64,000 bases of DNA from JBNNGK01 sp050268245 (GTDB taxonomy: Bacteria > Pseudomonadota > Gammaproteobacteria > Enterobacterales > Enterobacteriaceae): positions 62,001-126,000 of the forward strand of contig NZ_JBNNGK010000011.1 in the NCBI RefSeq assembly GCF_050268245.1. The letters run 5' to 3'. Under the pieces are notes generated by a model. It did no database searches and was not told the origin of the DNA. It saw nothing but the letters and a program-made list of their open reading frames with translations. Positions within the stretch are counted from its first letter, which is position 1, and the number at the start of each line of letters is the position of its first letter. Of this stretch, positions 36,599-46,492 are shown in pieces. The translations under genes and the position numbers were made by a program.

Positions 36599-38457
36599 TC
36601 GATTTATTACAGCAGGCCGTAACGCTAGGTGCATTACGCCCATTGGATATGCAGTTTGCGCGGGTCGTTGCCGAGCCACATCGGCCAGATATCTTGCTGG
36701 CTGCCGCGTGCCTCAGCGCAGAATCCGGTGCCGGGCATGTTTGTTTGCTATTGGATCAGCTATTGCCGGCGAAGTTATTTGGCGGGCGGCAGCCCGAGTT
36801 AGCACAGGCGGTATGGCAAGCCGCCGGGCAGCCAGATGTGGAAGGGTGGCGGCAACGGTTGCTGACTGCGGCGGCGGTGAGCGACGGTAGCCAGCCAACG
36901 CCGTTGGTGTTGCAACAGCAGCGGCTTTATTTACAGCGTATGTGGCAAAGTGAAGGCGAGGTTGCGGCGTTTATCAGCAGCGATAGCGTGCCGGAGGCGA
37001 TCGATATCGCGCGTCTTCGTACCATTCTTGACCAGTTATTTGGCCCAGGGACGGCTTCGCCAGACTGGCAAAAAATAGCCGCAGCGGTTGCTGCGACGCG
37101 CCGTATCGCGGTGATATCCGGCGGGCCGGGGACGGGTAAAACCACGACCGTGGCTAAATTACTGGCCGCCTTGGTACAATTGGCCGAGGGTACGCGGTTG
37201 CGCATTCAACTTGCCGCACCTACCGGTAAAGCTGCGGCGCGCCTGACCGAGTCGTTGGGGAGCGCCAGCCAACACCTGGCATTAACGCCTGAGCAACGCG
37301 CATTATTTCCTAGTGAAGCGGCAACATTGCACCGTTTGTTAGGGGCGCAACCGAACAGCCAGCGTATGCGTTATCATCGTGGTAACCCATTACACCTTGA
37401 TGTGCTGGTGGTTGATGAGGCATCGATGGTGGATTTACCCATGATGGCGCGTTTGATTGCGGCATTGCCTCAACATGCCAGAGTTATTTTCCTGGGGGAC
37501 CGTGATCAATTGGCCTCTGTGGAGGCCGGAGCGGTGTTGGGGGATATTTGTCGTTTTGCTGAGCAGGGCTATAGCGATACGCGCGCCGCTCAACTGAGCC
37601 AGCTCACTGGCTGTGCTTTGTTAGGGCAAGTTGCGGAGGCAGACGCGGCAGTACGTGATAGCTTGTGTCTGCTGCGTAAAAGTTATCGTTTTGACGCAAA
37701 GTCCGGCATCGGCCAATTAGCGCTTGCGGTTAACGCTGGCGAGGGTAAGCGAGCGTTGTTGGCGCTTGATGGTCATTTTAGCGATGTTGCTGGTTTTCCG
37801 TTGGCGAACACAGAAGATTACCAGGCGCTATTGGATAACTGTGTGAATGGCTATCGTGATTATCTCAAGTTAGTGAAGATGGGGGCTGATGCGCAGCAGA
37901 TATTAGCGGCGTTTGGCCATTTCCAAGTGCTGTGTGCCCTTCGCGAGGGGCCATTCGGTGTCGCTGGTCTCAATGAACGCATTGAAACGGGGCTTCAACG
38001 TGCGGGTTTGATTCGGCGTAACGCAGGCGCTGCGGGAAAATGGTATCTGGGACGGCCGGTGATGATTGGTCGTAATGACAGTGCGTTAGGGCTGTTTAAC
38101 GGGGACATTGGCATCGCGCTGCCAGACGAACAGGGGGAGTTGCGTGTGCACTTCCAGTTGCCGGACGGCAATATCAAATCGGTACAGCCAAGCCGATTAC
38201 CCGCGCATGAAACCGCCTACGCCATGACGGTGCATAAATCGCAAGGTTCGGAGTTTGACCATACGGTGTTGGTGTTACCTAACCATTATCTACCGGTGTT
38301 AACGCGGGAGTTGGTCTATACCGCGATCACGCGAGCCCGGCGACAATTGTCGTTATACGCCAGCGAGAAAGTGCTCATGAGTGCCATTCGTACGCCTACT
38401 CAGCGGCGTAGTGGGTTGGCAGAACGCTTGGTTGTTGCCGCGCAATCCGAGCAATAG
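36595..38457 (+). CDS. recD: Exodeoxyribonuclease V alpha subunit RecD
   Basis: A 620-residue SF1 5'-3' helicase. Walker A GGPGTGKT is at residues 176-183 and motif II is VVDEASMVD; the C-terminal YAMTVHKSQGSEF is a typical helicase motif. It is the fast motor of RecBCD. An inverted repeat at 38457-38475 separates it from convergent argA. Confidence 0.96.
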   Translation: MIDLLQQAVTLGALRPLDMQFARVVAEPHRPDILLAAACLSAESGAGHVCLLLDQLLPAKLFGGRQPELAQAVWQAAGQPDVEGWRQRLLTAAAVSDGSQPTPLVLQQQRLYLQRMWQSEGEVAAFISSDSVPEAIDIARLRTILDQLFGPGTASPDWQKIAAAVAATRRIAVISGGPGTGKTTTVAKLLAALVQLAEGTRLRIQLAAPTGKAAARLTESLGSASQHLALTPEQRALFPSEAATLHRLLGAQPNSQRMRYHRGNPLHLDVLVVDEASMVDLPMMARLIAALPQHARVIFLGDRDQLASVEAGAVLGDICRFAEQGYSDTRAAQLSQLTGCALLGQVAEADAAVRDSLCLLRKSYRFDAKSGIGQLALAVNAGEGKRALLALDGHFSDVAGFPLANTEDYQALLDNCVNGYRDYLKLVKMGADAQQILAAFGHFQVLCALREGPFGVAGLNERIETGLQRAGLIRRNAGAAGKWYLGRPVMIGRNDSALGLFNGDIGIALPDEQGELRVHFQLPDGNIKSVQPSRLPAHETAYAMTVHKSQGSEFDHTVLVLPNHYLPVLTRELVYTAITRARRQLSLYASEKVLMSAIRTPTQRRSGLAERLVVAAQSEQ

Positions 38458-38475
38458 GGCACCGCGACAGTGCCC
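38457..38475. terminator. Short hairpin between recD and argA
   Basis: GGGCAC / GTGCCC stem starting in the recD stop codon, 7-base loop, no clear T-run. It may serve as a weak bidirectional terminator in the 25-base gap between convergent genes. Confidence 0.4.
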
Positions 38476-38482
38476 CGATAGT

Positions 38483-39808
38483 TTATATATTGGCCAGCAG
38501 GATCTTGGAGCGGCGTTGATAGTTATACAACGCCTGTTTCTGAATCGGTAATACGGCGACATCCGCAGGGGTGAAACCCCGCTCTTGGAACCAATGGATG
38601 CTGCGTGTGGTGAGGACGAACAGTTTGTTTAACCCCATCTGGCGCGCTTGGTTTTCCACCCGCTGTAGCAGCATTTCCCCCCGCGATGAGCTGCGATAAT
38701 CAGGATGCACGGCAACGCAAGCCATCTCACCGATTTTCTCTTCTGGGAATGGGTAAAGTGCAGCGCAGGCGATAGTCAGATTATCGCGCTCAATGATGGT
38801 GAACTTATCGATCTCCATTTCTAATTGCTCACGCGAGCGGCGCACCAGAATACCCTGTTGCTCCAATGGCCGGATCAGCTCCAGGATACCGCCAATGTCA
38901 TTGATGGTCGCACGGCGTACCTGTTCGGCGCTCTCCATCACAATCTGCGTACCGATACCATCACGGGAGAACAGCTCCTGCACTAATGCGCCATCCTCCT
39001 GATAGCTGATCAGGTGGCTACGGCGTATACCGCTACGGCAGGCTTTCACTGCGCCGCGCAGGAAGCGCACAGTACCGGAGTGGTAATCGCCGTTTTCTTC
39101 TAATTCTTCAATGCGTTTTTGCCCATCATTGGGGAACAGTTCGGAAAGGATATTCCCCTCAGCGTCGGTAACGCCTTGTGATGAACAAAAGCCAATCATT
39201 TTCTCCGCCTTCAGTTTAATCGCAAGTTGGGTCGCGACTTCTTCCGACGTCAGGTTGAAGCTTTCACCGGTGACAGAAACGGCTACCGGGCCGATCAGCA
39301 CGATGGCATTACTGTCGAGTTGACGATGGATGGCATCTTCGTCGATGCGACGTATACGCCCGCTGTGGCAATAATCAATGCCGTCGTCAATACCGAGCGG
39401 TTGGGCGATAATAAAGTTGCCGCTGACCACGTTGATATGGGCACCTTGCAGTGGCGTATTGTTGAGGCTCATGGATAGCCGCGCTGTGATGTCGAGTTGC
39501 AACAAACCGGCAGCCTGCTTGACCAGCTCCAGCGTTGACGCATCAGTAACGCGGGTATGCTTGTGATAAATAGGCTCAAGGTTATGCAATGCCAGGTTGG
39601 CATCAATTTGTGGCCTCGCACCGTACACCACCACCAGACGAATACCCAGGCTATGCAGCAGCCCGATGTCATTAACAATGTTGGAAAAATTGGCGTGTTC
39701 AATGGCTTCGCCACCTAACATGACGACAAATGTCTTGCCACGGTGAGCATTTATGTAAGGGACTGAGTGACGGAATCCTTGAACCAGTTCTGTACTACGC
39801 TCCTTCAC
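38483..39808 (-). CDS. argA: N-acetylglutamate synthase
   Basis: A 441-residue enzyme for the first step of arginine synthesis, acetyl-CoA plus glutamate to N-acetylglutamate. It has an amino-acid-kinase-like N-terminal domain (MLGGEAIEHANFSNIV) and a GNAT domain at the C-terminus (VAVHPDYRSSSRGEMLLQRV). The GTG at 39808 is preferred because AGAGG lies just upstream and the product then begins MKERSTELV as in relatives; the ATG at 39826 is not used. Two ARG-like boxes lie immediately upstream. Confidence 0.96.
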   Translation of the reverse strand: MKERSTELVQGFRHSVPYINAHRGKTFVVMLGGEAIEHANFSNIVNDIGLLHSLGIRLVVVYGARPQIDANLALHNLEPIYHKHTRVTDASTLELVKQAAGLLQLDITARLSMSLNNTPLQGAHINVVSGNFIIAQPLGIDDGIDYCHSGRIRRIDEDAIHRQLDSNAIVLIGPVAVSVTGESFNLTSEEVATQLAIKLKAEKMIGFCSSQGVTDAEGNILSELFPNDGQKRIEELEENGDYHSGTVRFLRGAVKACRSGIRRSHLISYQEDGALVQELFSRDGIGTQIVMESAEQVRRATINDIGGILELIRPLEQQGILVRRSREQLEMEIDKFTIIERDNLTIACAALYPFPEEKIGEMACVAVHPDYRSSSRGEMLLQRVENQARQMGLNKLFVLTTRSIHWFQERGFTPADVAVLPIQKQALYNYQRRSKILLANI

Positions 39809-39821
39809 GGCACACCTCTTT

Positions 39822-39858
39822 TGCATATTTATACGTAATTTGTGTATTTTTATTCTTT
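39822..39858. promoter_or_regulatory. Tandem ARG boxes upstream of argA
   Basis: TGCATATTTATACGTA at 39822-39837 and TGTATTTTTATTCTTT at 39843-39858 are AT-rich imperfect palindromes with start points 21 bases apart, the spacing used by ArgR hexamers. Each matches the ARG consensus at roughly 11-12 of 16 positions. They overlap the expected argA promoter. Confidence 0.6.
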
Positions 39859-40035
39859 TATTGTGCGGATGGCAAGTAGGGATTTATCTGGTTTCTTTTG
39901 CTAACACCGCTAAATCGTTAATAAATTGACAAAACATAACAAGATTTTCTGATGACAGCGCCGAGCGGATTCGTTAAAGTTTTTGACATTATTACTTTTC
40001 TGATGTTTTTTTGAGCTAATTCTTGCTGGAGTCGC

Positions 40036-41292
40036 ATGTCAAACGCTAATCACGATCCGGGTCGCCGTCGTCTGTTGCAGGGGGTCACCGCAACCTGGTT
40101 ACTGAGTGTCAGTTGCGTCGGTATGGCTGCCTCAACGCAAATGATTGCCGTGCGGGTTTGGCCTTCCTCAACCTATACTCGTGTGACGCTCGAATCCAAT
40201 GTAGAACTGAAATATAAACAGTTTGCGTTGACTAATCCCGATCGCATCGTGGTAGATATTGAAGGGGTGCATCTCAATAGCGTACTGAAGGGAATCGCTG
40301 GACAGGTACAAAGTGTCGATCCATATCTAAAACAGGCACGCGTTGGTCAATTTGATAAAAACACCGTGCGAATAGTGCTGGAATTGAAGCAAAGCGTTAG
40401 CCCACATATGTTTACCCTGTCGCCGGTGGCGGAGTACCGTAACCGGTTAGTACTTGATTTGTACCCTGCCAAAGCATCCTCTGGCGAAGAATATGATCCG
40501 CTATTGGCATTACTGGAAGATTACAACAAAGGGAATTTAGAACGAACATTGCCTGCGCCGACGCAAGCGCCGCAAACCGGTAAGGCGGGGCGTGATAGAC
40601 CGATCGTCATCATGCTGGATCCTGGGCATGGCGGTGAGGATCCTGGCGCGATCGGTAAATATAAAACGCGCGAGAAAGACATTGTACTGCAAATCGCCCG
40701 TCGTTTGAGTGCGATGATTAAGCGTGAACCCAATATGAAAGTTTTTATGACACGCAATGAAGATGTGTTTATTCCGCTAAAAGTACGGGTGGCAAAAGCG
40801 CGTAAACAGCGTGCCGATCTGTTTGTGTCAATTCATGCGGATGCTTTTACCAGTCGTGCGGCGCGTGGCTCGTCAGTGTTTGCACTGTCGACGAAAGGGG
40901 CCACCAGTACCGCAGCAAAGTTCTTGGCACAAACGCAAAACGAATCGGATCAGATTGGCGGCGTCAGCAAAAGTGGTGACCGTTATCTCGATCACACCAT
41001 GTTCGATCTGCTGCAGACGGCGACGATCAATGACAGCCTGAAGTTTGGTAAGGAAGTGCTGAACCGAATGGGAAAAATTAACCGTTTGCATAAGAATCGG
41101 GTCGATCAGGCAGGCTTTGCGGTACTTAAAGCGCCAGATATCCCATCGATTTTGGTTGAAACGGCGTTTATCAGTAATGTCGAAGAAGAACGAAAATTGC
41201 GTACCAGCCACTTCCAACAGCAGATTGCTCAATCTATTCTTGCGGGGATTAAAGCCTACTTCGCCAATGGGGGCGCATTGGCAAAACGCTAA
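40036..41292 (+). CDS. amiC: N-acetylmuramoyl-L-alanine amidase AmiC
   Basis: A 418-residue periplasmic zinc amidase that splits septal peptidoglycan and is activated by NlpD. It has a twin-arginine signal (RRRLLQG, residues 10-16), an AMIN localisation domain (about 40-150) and a C-terminal amidase_3 domain with DPGHGGEDPGA and the zinc/catalytic residues SIHADAF and ILVETAFISN. It is divergent from argA. Confidence 0.96.
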   Translation: MSNANHDPGRRRLLQGVTATWLLSVSCVGMAASTQMIAVRVWPSSTYTRVTLESNVELKYKQFALTNPDRIVVDIEGVHLNSVLKGIAGQVQSVDPYLKQARVGQFDKNTVRIVLELKQSVSPHMFTLSPVAEYRNRLVLDLYPAKASSGEEYDPLLALLEDYNKGNLERTLPAPTQAPQTGKAGRDRPIVIMLDPGHGGEDPGAIGKYKTREKDIVLQIARRLSAMIKREPNMKVFMTRNEDVFIPLKVRVAKARKQRADLFVSIHADAFTSRAARGSSVFALSTKGATSTAAKFLAQTQNESDQIGGVSKSGDRYLDHTMFDLLQTATINDSLKFGKEVLNRMGKINRLHKNRVDQAGFAVLKAPDIPSILVETAFISNVEEERKLRTSHFQQQIAQSILAGIKAYFANGGALAKR

Positions 41293-41345
41293 GCGATTGC
41301 GCCGGGCTGAGGCTCGGCATCGCGATGTTTGCAGATTTCAGATAC

Positions 41346-41374
41346 AAAAAAACACCCGTTAAGGTGCTTGATTA
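41346..41374 (-). terminator. Terminator of the initiator tRNA operon
   Basis: On the minus strand a stem AGCACC / GGGTG-type pairing is followed by a run of seven T residues, about 13-40 bases past the last tRNA. Confidence 0.8.
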
Positions 41375-41386
41375 TCAACATAATGT

Positions 41387-41463
<77 letters not shown>

Positions 41464-41515
41464 TCCGTCTTACTGCTTACTTTTCATTTTTTTGATGCCG
41501 TACTGCGGCATCGAT

Positions 41516-41592
<77 letters not shown>

Positions 41593-41654
41593 TCCGTCTT
41601 ACTACTTACTTATCGATGCCAACCCTTTTATGATACCGTTGATACAGTATCGGT

Positions 41655-41731
<77 letters not shown>

Positions 41732-41745
41732 TCCGATGGATGCGC

Positions 41746-41773
41746 ACTATACTCCCCATGATTTATGATGCAA
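41746..41773 (-). promoter_or_regulatory. Promoter of the initiator tRNA operon
   Basis: On the minus strand, TTGCAT (-35) and TATAGT (-10) are spaced 16 bases apart, with a GC-rich discriminator before the start, as expected for a stable-RNA promoter under stringent control. Confidence 0.8.
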
Positions 41774-41947
41774 CCCCTTTTTGCAGATAATTGAATGAAA
41801 GCCATTTTGTTGATGAATTTCTCCCCAGATTGTTTCTTTTTTATCACGTTGTGCGCGGTTGGATTTTTTGTTGGCAGAGATTCCTTTATCTATAGCTGTT
41901 TGTTATCGTTCAGCCGGAAGATTCATATCTGTATAAGAGAGCGCGCG

Positions 41948-43093
41948 ATGAAAGGACGTTGGGGCAAATACCTGCTGGGCGGGTTAGTGGTGGCATTGCT
42001 GGCGGGGTGTTCGTCTAAGCCGACCGACCGTGGTCAGCAGTATAAAGACGGGCGATTGAAACATTCACTGGAGTTCGTTAATCAGCCGAATGCCCGCGGT
42101 GTGCCGATCAACGCGAAAGACTACGCCGATCAACTAATGGAGATTCAATACGCTTCGCCCTCTTTATTTAACCGTAATAACGGCACTTATCAGGCGGTAC
42201 AACGTTGGATGGCATCCGGCGCAGACACTCGCCAGCTCAGCCAATTTGGGCTAAACGCCTATCAGATGGAAGGCGTGGATAATTACGGCAACGTACAATT
42301 TACCGGTTATTACACCCCAGTGTTGCAGGCGCGCTACATTAAACAGGGCGAATTCCGTTACCCGCTTTATCGCATGCCACCTAAAGGGCGCGGCCGTTTG
42401 CCTGAACGCGCAGGCATTTATAATGGTGCGCTCAGTGACCGCTACATCATTGCCTATACCAATTCACTCATGGATAACTTCATGATGGAAGTTCAGGGCA
42501 GCGGTTATGTTGATTTTGGCAATGGTCAGCCATTAGTGTTCTTCGGCTATGCCGGTAAGAATGGTCATGCTTATCGCAGTATTGGTAAAGTGTTGATCGA
42601 TCGTGGTGAAGTCGCCAAAGCGGATATGTCGATGCAGGCGATTCGCCGCTGGGCTGATACCCACAATGAGGCGGAAGTGCGCGAGCTATTGGAACAGAAC
42701 CCATCGTTTGTCTTCTTCCATCCTGAGTCTTTCGCCCCGGTGAAAGGCGCCAGTGCGGTGCCATTGATTGCCAAAGCGTCGGTGGCTTCCGACCGCTCAT
42801 TGATTCCTGCGGGTACCACGTTACTGGCGGAAGTGCCTTTGCTGGACAATCAGGGTAAATTCACAGGAAAATATGAGATGCGGCTGATGGTGGCGCTGGA
42901 TGTGGGCGGGGCGATTAAAGGTCAGCACTTTGACATCTACCAAGGCATCGGTCCTGAAGCCGGCCATTCGGCTGGATACTACAACCATTATGGCCGAGTA
43001 TGGGTGTTAAAAGGAGGGAATAGCGGCGCGCCGTTGTTCAACGCTTATCAGCCGAAGACCAACCAAAGTGGCTCTTTGTTAGTAAACCGTTAA
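41948..43093 (+). CDS. mltA: Membrane-bound lytic transglycosylase A
   Basis: A 381-residue outer-membrane lipoprotein lytic transglycosylase that cleaves peptidoglycan to anhydromuropeptides. The signal peptide ends in lipobox LLAGC. The MltA barrel includes GYYTPVLQARY, and the C-terminal 3D domain contains VALDVGGAIKGQHFDIYQG with the catalytic Asp region. The ATG at 41948 gives a normal lipoprotein signal; the frame open from 41795 is an unused extension. A terminator follows. Confidence 0.95.
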   Translation: MKGRWGKYLLGGLVVALLAGCSSKPTDRGQQYKDGRLKHSLEFVNQPNARGVPINAKDYADQLMEIQYASPSLFNRNNGTYQAVQRWMASGADTRQLSQFGLNAYQMEGVDNYGNVQFTGYYTPVLQARYIKQGEFRYPLYRMPPKGRGRLPERAGIYNGALSDRYIIAYTNSLMDNFMMEVQGSGYVDFGNGQPLVFFGYAGKNGHAYRSIGKVLIDRGEVAKADMSMQAIRRWADTHNEAEVRELLEQNPSFVFFHPESFAPVKGASAVPLIAKASVASDRSLIPAGTTLLAEVPLLDNQGKFTGKYEMRLMVALDVGGAIKGQHFDIYQGIGPEAGHSAGYYNHYGRVWVLKGGNSGAPLFNAYQPKTNQSGSLLVNR

Positions 43094-43124
43094 TTCTACC
43101 CTGACAGCATTGCCAGACCCGCAA

Positions 43125-43152
43125 GGGCCGGATTTTCCGGTCCTTATTATTT
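43125..43152 (+). terminator. Terminator after mltA
   Basis: GGCCGGA / TCCGGTCC stem followed by a T-rich stretch. Confidence 0.75.
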
Positions 43153-43367
43153 TCATATATTGATCGTTGACTCCAATAGCGCTATTGGCGCCAGCAGTTT
43201 GGATACCCGCAGTGCGCAAGTGCCGTTGCGTGAAAGCCGTTAGTGACAATGAGCGCCTTATCGGCATCATTTAGACGGTGAAAAGCAACGCCGTTGTTCG
43301 CATTGCGCCCAAGACCAAAATGCCTGGTGAATAGCCGAATGAGTCATTCTAAGGTAAAGAAAGCGTT

Positions 43368-44177
43368 ATGAGCACCACACCTTATTCAGAAGCCTATCTG
43401 CAACGTTTTGGCGGTACGGCCCGATTGTACGGTCAGCAAGCGCTGGCGCTGTTTGCCCAGGCGCACGTTTGTGTCATAGGTATTGGCGGCGTGGGCTCAT
43501 GGGCTGCAGAAGCGCTGGCGCGTACCGGTATCGGTGCGATTACGCTGATCGATATGGATGATGTTTGTGTCACAAATACCAACCGTCAGATTCATGCATT
43601 GCGTCAACACGTAGGCCAATCTAAAACCGAGGTGATGGCAGAGCGTATTTTGGCGATTAATCCTGAATGCAGCGTGACGTGCGTCGATGACTTCATTACG
43701 CCGGACAATGTTGCTGAGCTGCTGGATAATAATTTCAGCTATGTGATTGATGCCATTGACAGCGTGCGGCCTAAAGCGGCGCTGTTAGCTTATTGTCGCC
43801 GCTTTAAGATCCCGGTGGTGACGACCGGGGGAGCCGGTGGGCAGATCGATCCGACACGTATTGAGGTGGTGGATCTGGCAAAAACCATTCAAGATCCGCT
43901 GGCGGCTAAACTGCGTGAAAGACTGAAAAATGATTTCAATGTGGTGAAGAACAGCAAAGGCAAATTGGCGATCGATTGTGTCTTTTCCAGTGAGCCGCTG
44001 GTTTATCCGCAGCCTGACGGATCGGTTTGTGCGTCACGCAGCACGGCTGAAGGGCCGAAGCGTATGGATTGCAGCGCCGGTTTTGGCGCGGCAACCATGG
44101 TCACCGCCACTTTTGGTTTTGTCGCGGTTTCTCATGCGTTGAAGAAGATGGTAGCTAAGGCGATGCGTCAGGCATAG
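43368..44177 (+). CDS. tcdA: tRNA cyclic N6-threonylcarbamoyladenosine synthase TcdA (CsdL)
   Basis: A 269-residue E1-like enzyme that dehydrates t6A37 to cyclic ct6A in tRNA, using ATP. The nucleotide-binding motif is GIGGVGSWAAEAL (about residues 36-48) and the adenylation loop is DMDDVCVTNTNRQ. It pairs functionally with CsdA-CsdE, whose genes lie just beyond in opposite orientation; its end overlaps csdE by 10 bases. Confidence 0.95.
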   Translation: MSTTPYSEAYLQRFGGTARLYGQQALALFAQAHVCVIGIGGVGSWAAEALARTGIGAITLIDMDDVCVTNTNRQIHALRQHVGQSKTEVMAERILAINPECSVTCVDDFITPDNVAELLDNNFSYVIDAIDSVRPKAALLAYCRRFKIPVVTTGGAGGQIDPTRIEVVDLAKTIQDPLAAKLRERLKNDFNVVKNSKGKLAIDCVFSSEPLVYPQPDGSVCASRSTAEGPKRMDCSAGFGAATMVTATFGFVAVSHALKKMVAKAMRQA

Positions 44178-44602
44178 CGCATTGCAATGCACTTCACTCC
44201 CGCGGCCAAGGCTTCCAGGCCGCTGGCGCGAGTCGCACTGAGTTGGGCGAGCAGCCCCAGCCGGGTGAACAGTGCGAGCGGATCGACCGATAATAGTTGC
44301 TCTGGGGTTTTGCCTTCTACTGCGGTCAACACGATCGCCAACAGGCCGCGCACGATGCGGCCTTCGCTGTCACCATAAAAGTGCAGCGTGCCGTCCGCGA
44401 GCAATTGGTGGCCCAACCATACCCGATTCTCACAGCCGCTCAATTCTGCTTCTTGGTTGCGTAGATCCTCTGGCAGTGGCGGCAACTGTTTTGCCAGCAT
44501 CACCAATTGACGATAGCGGTCTTCCCATTGTTTGAGCGTGCTGAATTTTTCAAGCAACGCCTGTTCGGTAATAGTATGGCCAAAGGGATGAGGGGCGAGC
44601 AT
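44168..44602 (-). CDS. csdE: Sulfur acceptor protein CsdE
   Basis: A 144-residue SufE-like protein that accepts persulfide sulfur from CsdA on C57 (LSGCENRVWLG) and works with TcdA. The ATG at 44602 has GGAG 5 bases upstream and gives the E. coli length; an upstream ATG at 44620 lacks this. It follows csdA directly. Confidence 0.93.
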   Translation of the reverse strand: MLAPHPFGHTITEQALLEKFSTLKQWEDRYRQLVMLAKQLPPLPEDLRNQEAELSGCENRVWLGHQLLADGTLHFYGDSEGRIVRGLLAIVLTAVEGKTPEQLLSVDPLALFTRLGLLAQLSATRASGLEALAAGVKCIAMRYA

Positions 44603-44622
44603 AGCGTCTCCGTGGTTCATGG

Positions 44623-45831
44623 TTATTCATCTGCCAGCAAATCGACGGCGTTGATCAGCGCATTAACCAGTGCATCCACATCGTCATGGGTGTTGTACGG
44701 TGCAAAGGAAGCGCGTAACGTGCCTGTCACGCCGAGCGCAGCCATGAGCGGTTGTGCGCAGTGCTGGCCAGCACGTAGCGCGATATTTTGTTCTGCTAGC
44801 AGAGTGACAATATCACTGTGGTGAATGTTGGCAATATCAAATGCCAACAGGCTGGCATTGGAACAGCGGAAACTACGAAAGCCGGGTAACTGCGCCAAGC
44901 GGCGTTCGGCGCTTTCCGCCAGTTCGCAACTGTAGGCCTCTGCCATCACCCTATTTTGCCCCTCAAGCCAGTTAAATGCCGCAGCCAGGCCTAATACCCC
45001 TGCGATATTGGGCGTTCCCGCTTCGAAACAGTGGGGCGGCTTTTGCGGTGTAAAACCCGCAAAGGAGGCGTGCGTCAGCATTTTACCGCCACCTTGCCAC
45101 GGTATCATCTGTGCTAACAGTTCACTTTTGCCATACAGGATGCCGATGCCCGTAGGGCCATAGAGTTTGTGGCCGGAGAAAGCATAAAAATCGATGTCTA
45201 AGTGCTGAACATCGGCAGGGCAATGAACGATACCTTGTGCGCCATCAATCATGACTTTAGCCCCGGCATCGTGTGCCAGTTTAATTGCTAGGGCTAAATT
45301 CGGACAACCGCCCGTAACATTCGACATTTGCCCCAAAGCCAGCAAGCGTGTTTTCTCATTAAGCAAATTGGGAAGCTGCGTCAGGTCAGGTAAATAGTCA
45401 GTACCTAGCGGGAGTTTGACCACTCGCGCGCCGGTCTGCTCTGCTACCATCAGCCAAGGGATCAGGTTGGCGTGGTGCTCAGCTTCGCTAACGATGATCT
45501 CATCACCCGCTTGTAAGCGTGGCCGTACATAGCTTTGTGCGACCAGATTAATTGCTTCGGTCGTTCCGCGTGTCCAGATGATGTCATCTGCCGTCGGTGC
45601 GTTGATTAACCTTGCAGCCAGTTGCCGTGCTTGTTCGAATCGGGCGGTCAGATCTTGAGCCGCGCGATGTTGGCTACGATGCACGGTTGCGGCGTCATTG
45701 CTGTAGAATTGCTGTATAGCGGCAATTACTGGCTGAGGCTTTAGCGCAGTGGCGGCGCTGTCCAGATAAATACCAGGTTGGGCAAGCGCGGGGAATTGGC
45801 TACGAAAAAATGAGGGGTTAAACGGTGTCAT
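44623..45831 (-). CDS. csdA: Cysteine desulfurase CsdA
   Basis: A 402-residue class V PLP aminotransferase-fold cysteine desulfurase. The PLP lysine is K222 in FSGHKLYGPTG and the catalytic persulfide cysteine is C358 in RAGQHCAQP. It supplies sulfur through CsdE. The start at 45831 matches E. coli; an in-frame GTG at 45843 is an alternative. Confidence 0.95.
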   Translation of the reverse strand: MTPFNPSFFRSQFPALAQPGIYLDSAATALKPQPVIAAIQQFYSNDAATVHRSQHRAAQDLTARFEQARQLAARLINAPTADDIIWTRGTTEAINLVAQSYVRPRLQAGDEIIVSEAEHHANLIPWLMVAEQTGARVVKLPLGTDYLPDLTQLPNLLNEKTRLLALGQMSNVTGGCPNLALAIKLAHDAGAKVMIDGAQGIVHCPADVQHLDIDFYAFSGHKLYGPTGIGILYGKSELLAQMIPWQGGGKMLTHASFAGFTPQKPPHCFEAGTPNIAGVLGLAAAFNWLEGQNRVMAEAYSCELAESAERRLAQLPGFRSFRCSNASLLAFDIANIHHSDIVTLLAEQNIALRAGQHCAQPLMAALGVTGTLRASFAPYNTHDDVDALVNALINAVDLLADE

Positions 45832-46023
45832 AGAAGCAATCACAGGTTGAGATAAGAGGCGATCCTGTCCTATTTTTCCTAAAGTGACAAGTTATGACGA
45901 TCAATTTGCGTACTCGCCTGGCATTATTCAGTGAGTTTGTTATGCTGTTAATTAAGGTGTTTAACCTTGCATTCAATCATAAAAAACTTATTCAGCAGCA
46001 TTTTTAACTACAAGGAGTCCATA

Positions 46024-46248
46024 ATGAAGAAAACAGCCGCAGCTATCTCTGCCCTGATGCTGACATTCACTCTGGCAGCATGCTCCAGTAATTACGTAAT
46101 GCATACCAATGATGGACGAACCATTGTGGCTGATGGCAAACCGCAAGTTGATAATGATACCGGTATGATCAGCTATAAAGATGCCAACGGCGTTGAACAG
46201 CAGATTAACCGTGCCGATGTGAAGGAACTGAGTAAGAGCGAGCACTAA
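46024..46248 (+). CDS. ygdI: Small lipoprotein YgdI
   Basis: A 74-residue YgdI/YgdR-family lipoprotein with lipobox FTLAAC (C20) followed by SSNYVMHTNDGRT. AAGGAG precedes the ATG at 46024; the upstream extension from 45967 is unlikely. It is the paralogue of ygdR at 17201. Role unknown. Confidence 0.93.
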   Translation: MKKTAAAISALMLTFTLAACSSNYVMHTNDGRTIVADGKPQVDNDTGMISYKDANGVEQQINRADVKELSKSEH

Positions 46249-46257
46249 GCGTCAGGT

Positions 46258-46289
46258 AAAAAAAAGCACCGCAAAGTTTGCGGTGCTGC
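46258..46289 (-). terminator. Intrinsic terminator of GcvB
   Basis: AGCACCGCAAA / TTTGCGGTGCT stem followed on the minus strand by eight T residues; it may also end the convergent ygdI transcript. Confidence 0.93.
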
Positions 46290-46457
46290 ATAAATCACTA
46301 TGGACAGACAGGGTAAATGTACAGGAAGTGAAAAAACAGTAGCTTAGCTACCATGTCCGGATTGCCGGACAAATTGCAAACACAACATCACAACCACAAG
46401 CCAAAAGTTCATCGGCGTCCTCGACACCCAATCCCTTTTCGTTCCGGCCCGGGAAGT
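46258..46457 (-). ncRNA. gcvB: GcvB small RNA
   Basis: A 200-base RNA on the minus strand, divergent from gcvA. The 5' end ACTTCCCGGGCCGGAACG matches E. coli GcvB. The G/U-rich seed R1 (GGTTGTGATGTTGTGTTTGC), the stretch CACTTCCTGTACATTTACCC and the terminator are all conserved. GcvB is an Hfq-dependent repressor of peptide and amino-acid transport mRNAs, activated by GcvA with glycine. The G/U-rich stretch is about 8 bases shorter than in E. coli. Confidence 0.96.
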
Positions 46458-46463
46458 GCCGCC

Positions 46464-46492
46464 ACTATAGGTATTTGCTGGCGCATGCTCAA
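46464..46492 (-). promoter_or_regulatory. gcvB promoter
   Basis: TTGAGC and TATAGT on the minus strand, 17 bases apart, place the start at 46457, exactly the conserved 5' end of GcvB. GcvA is expected to bind upstream, between here and its own gene. Confidence 0.8.
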
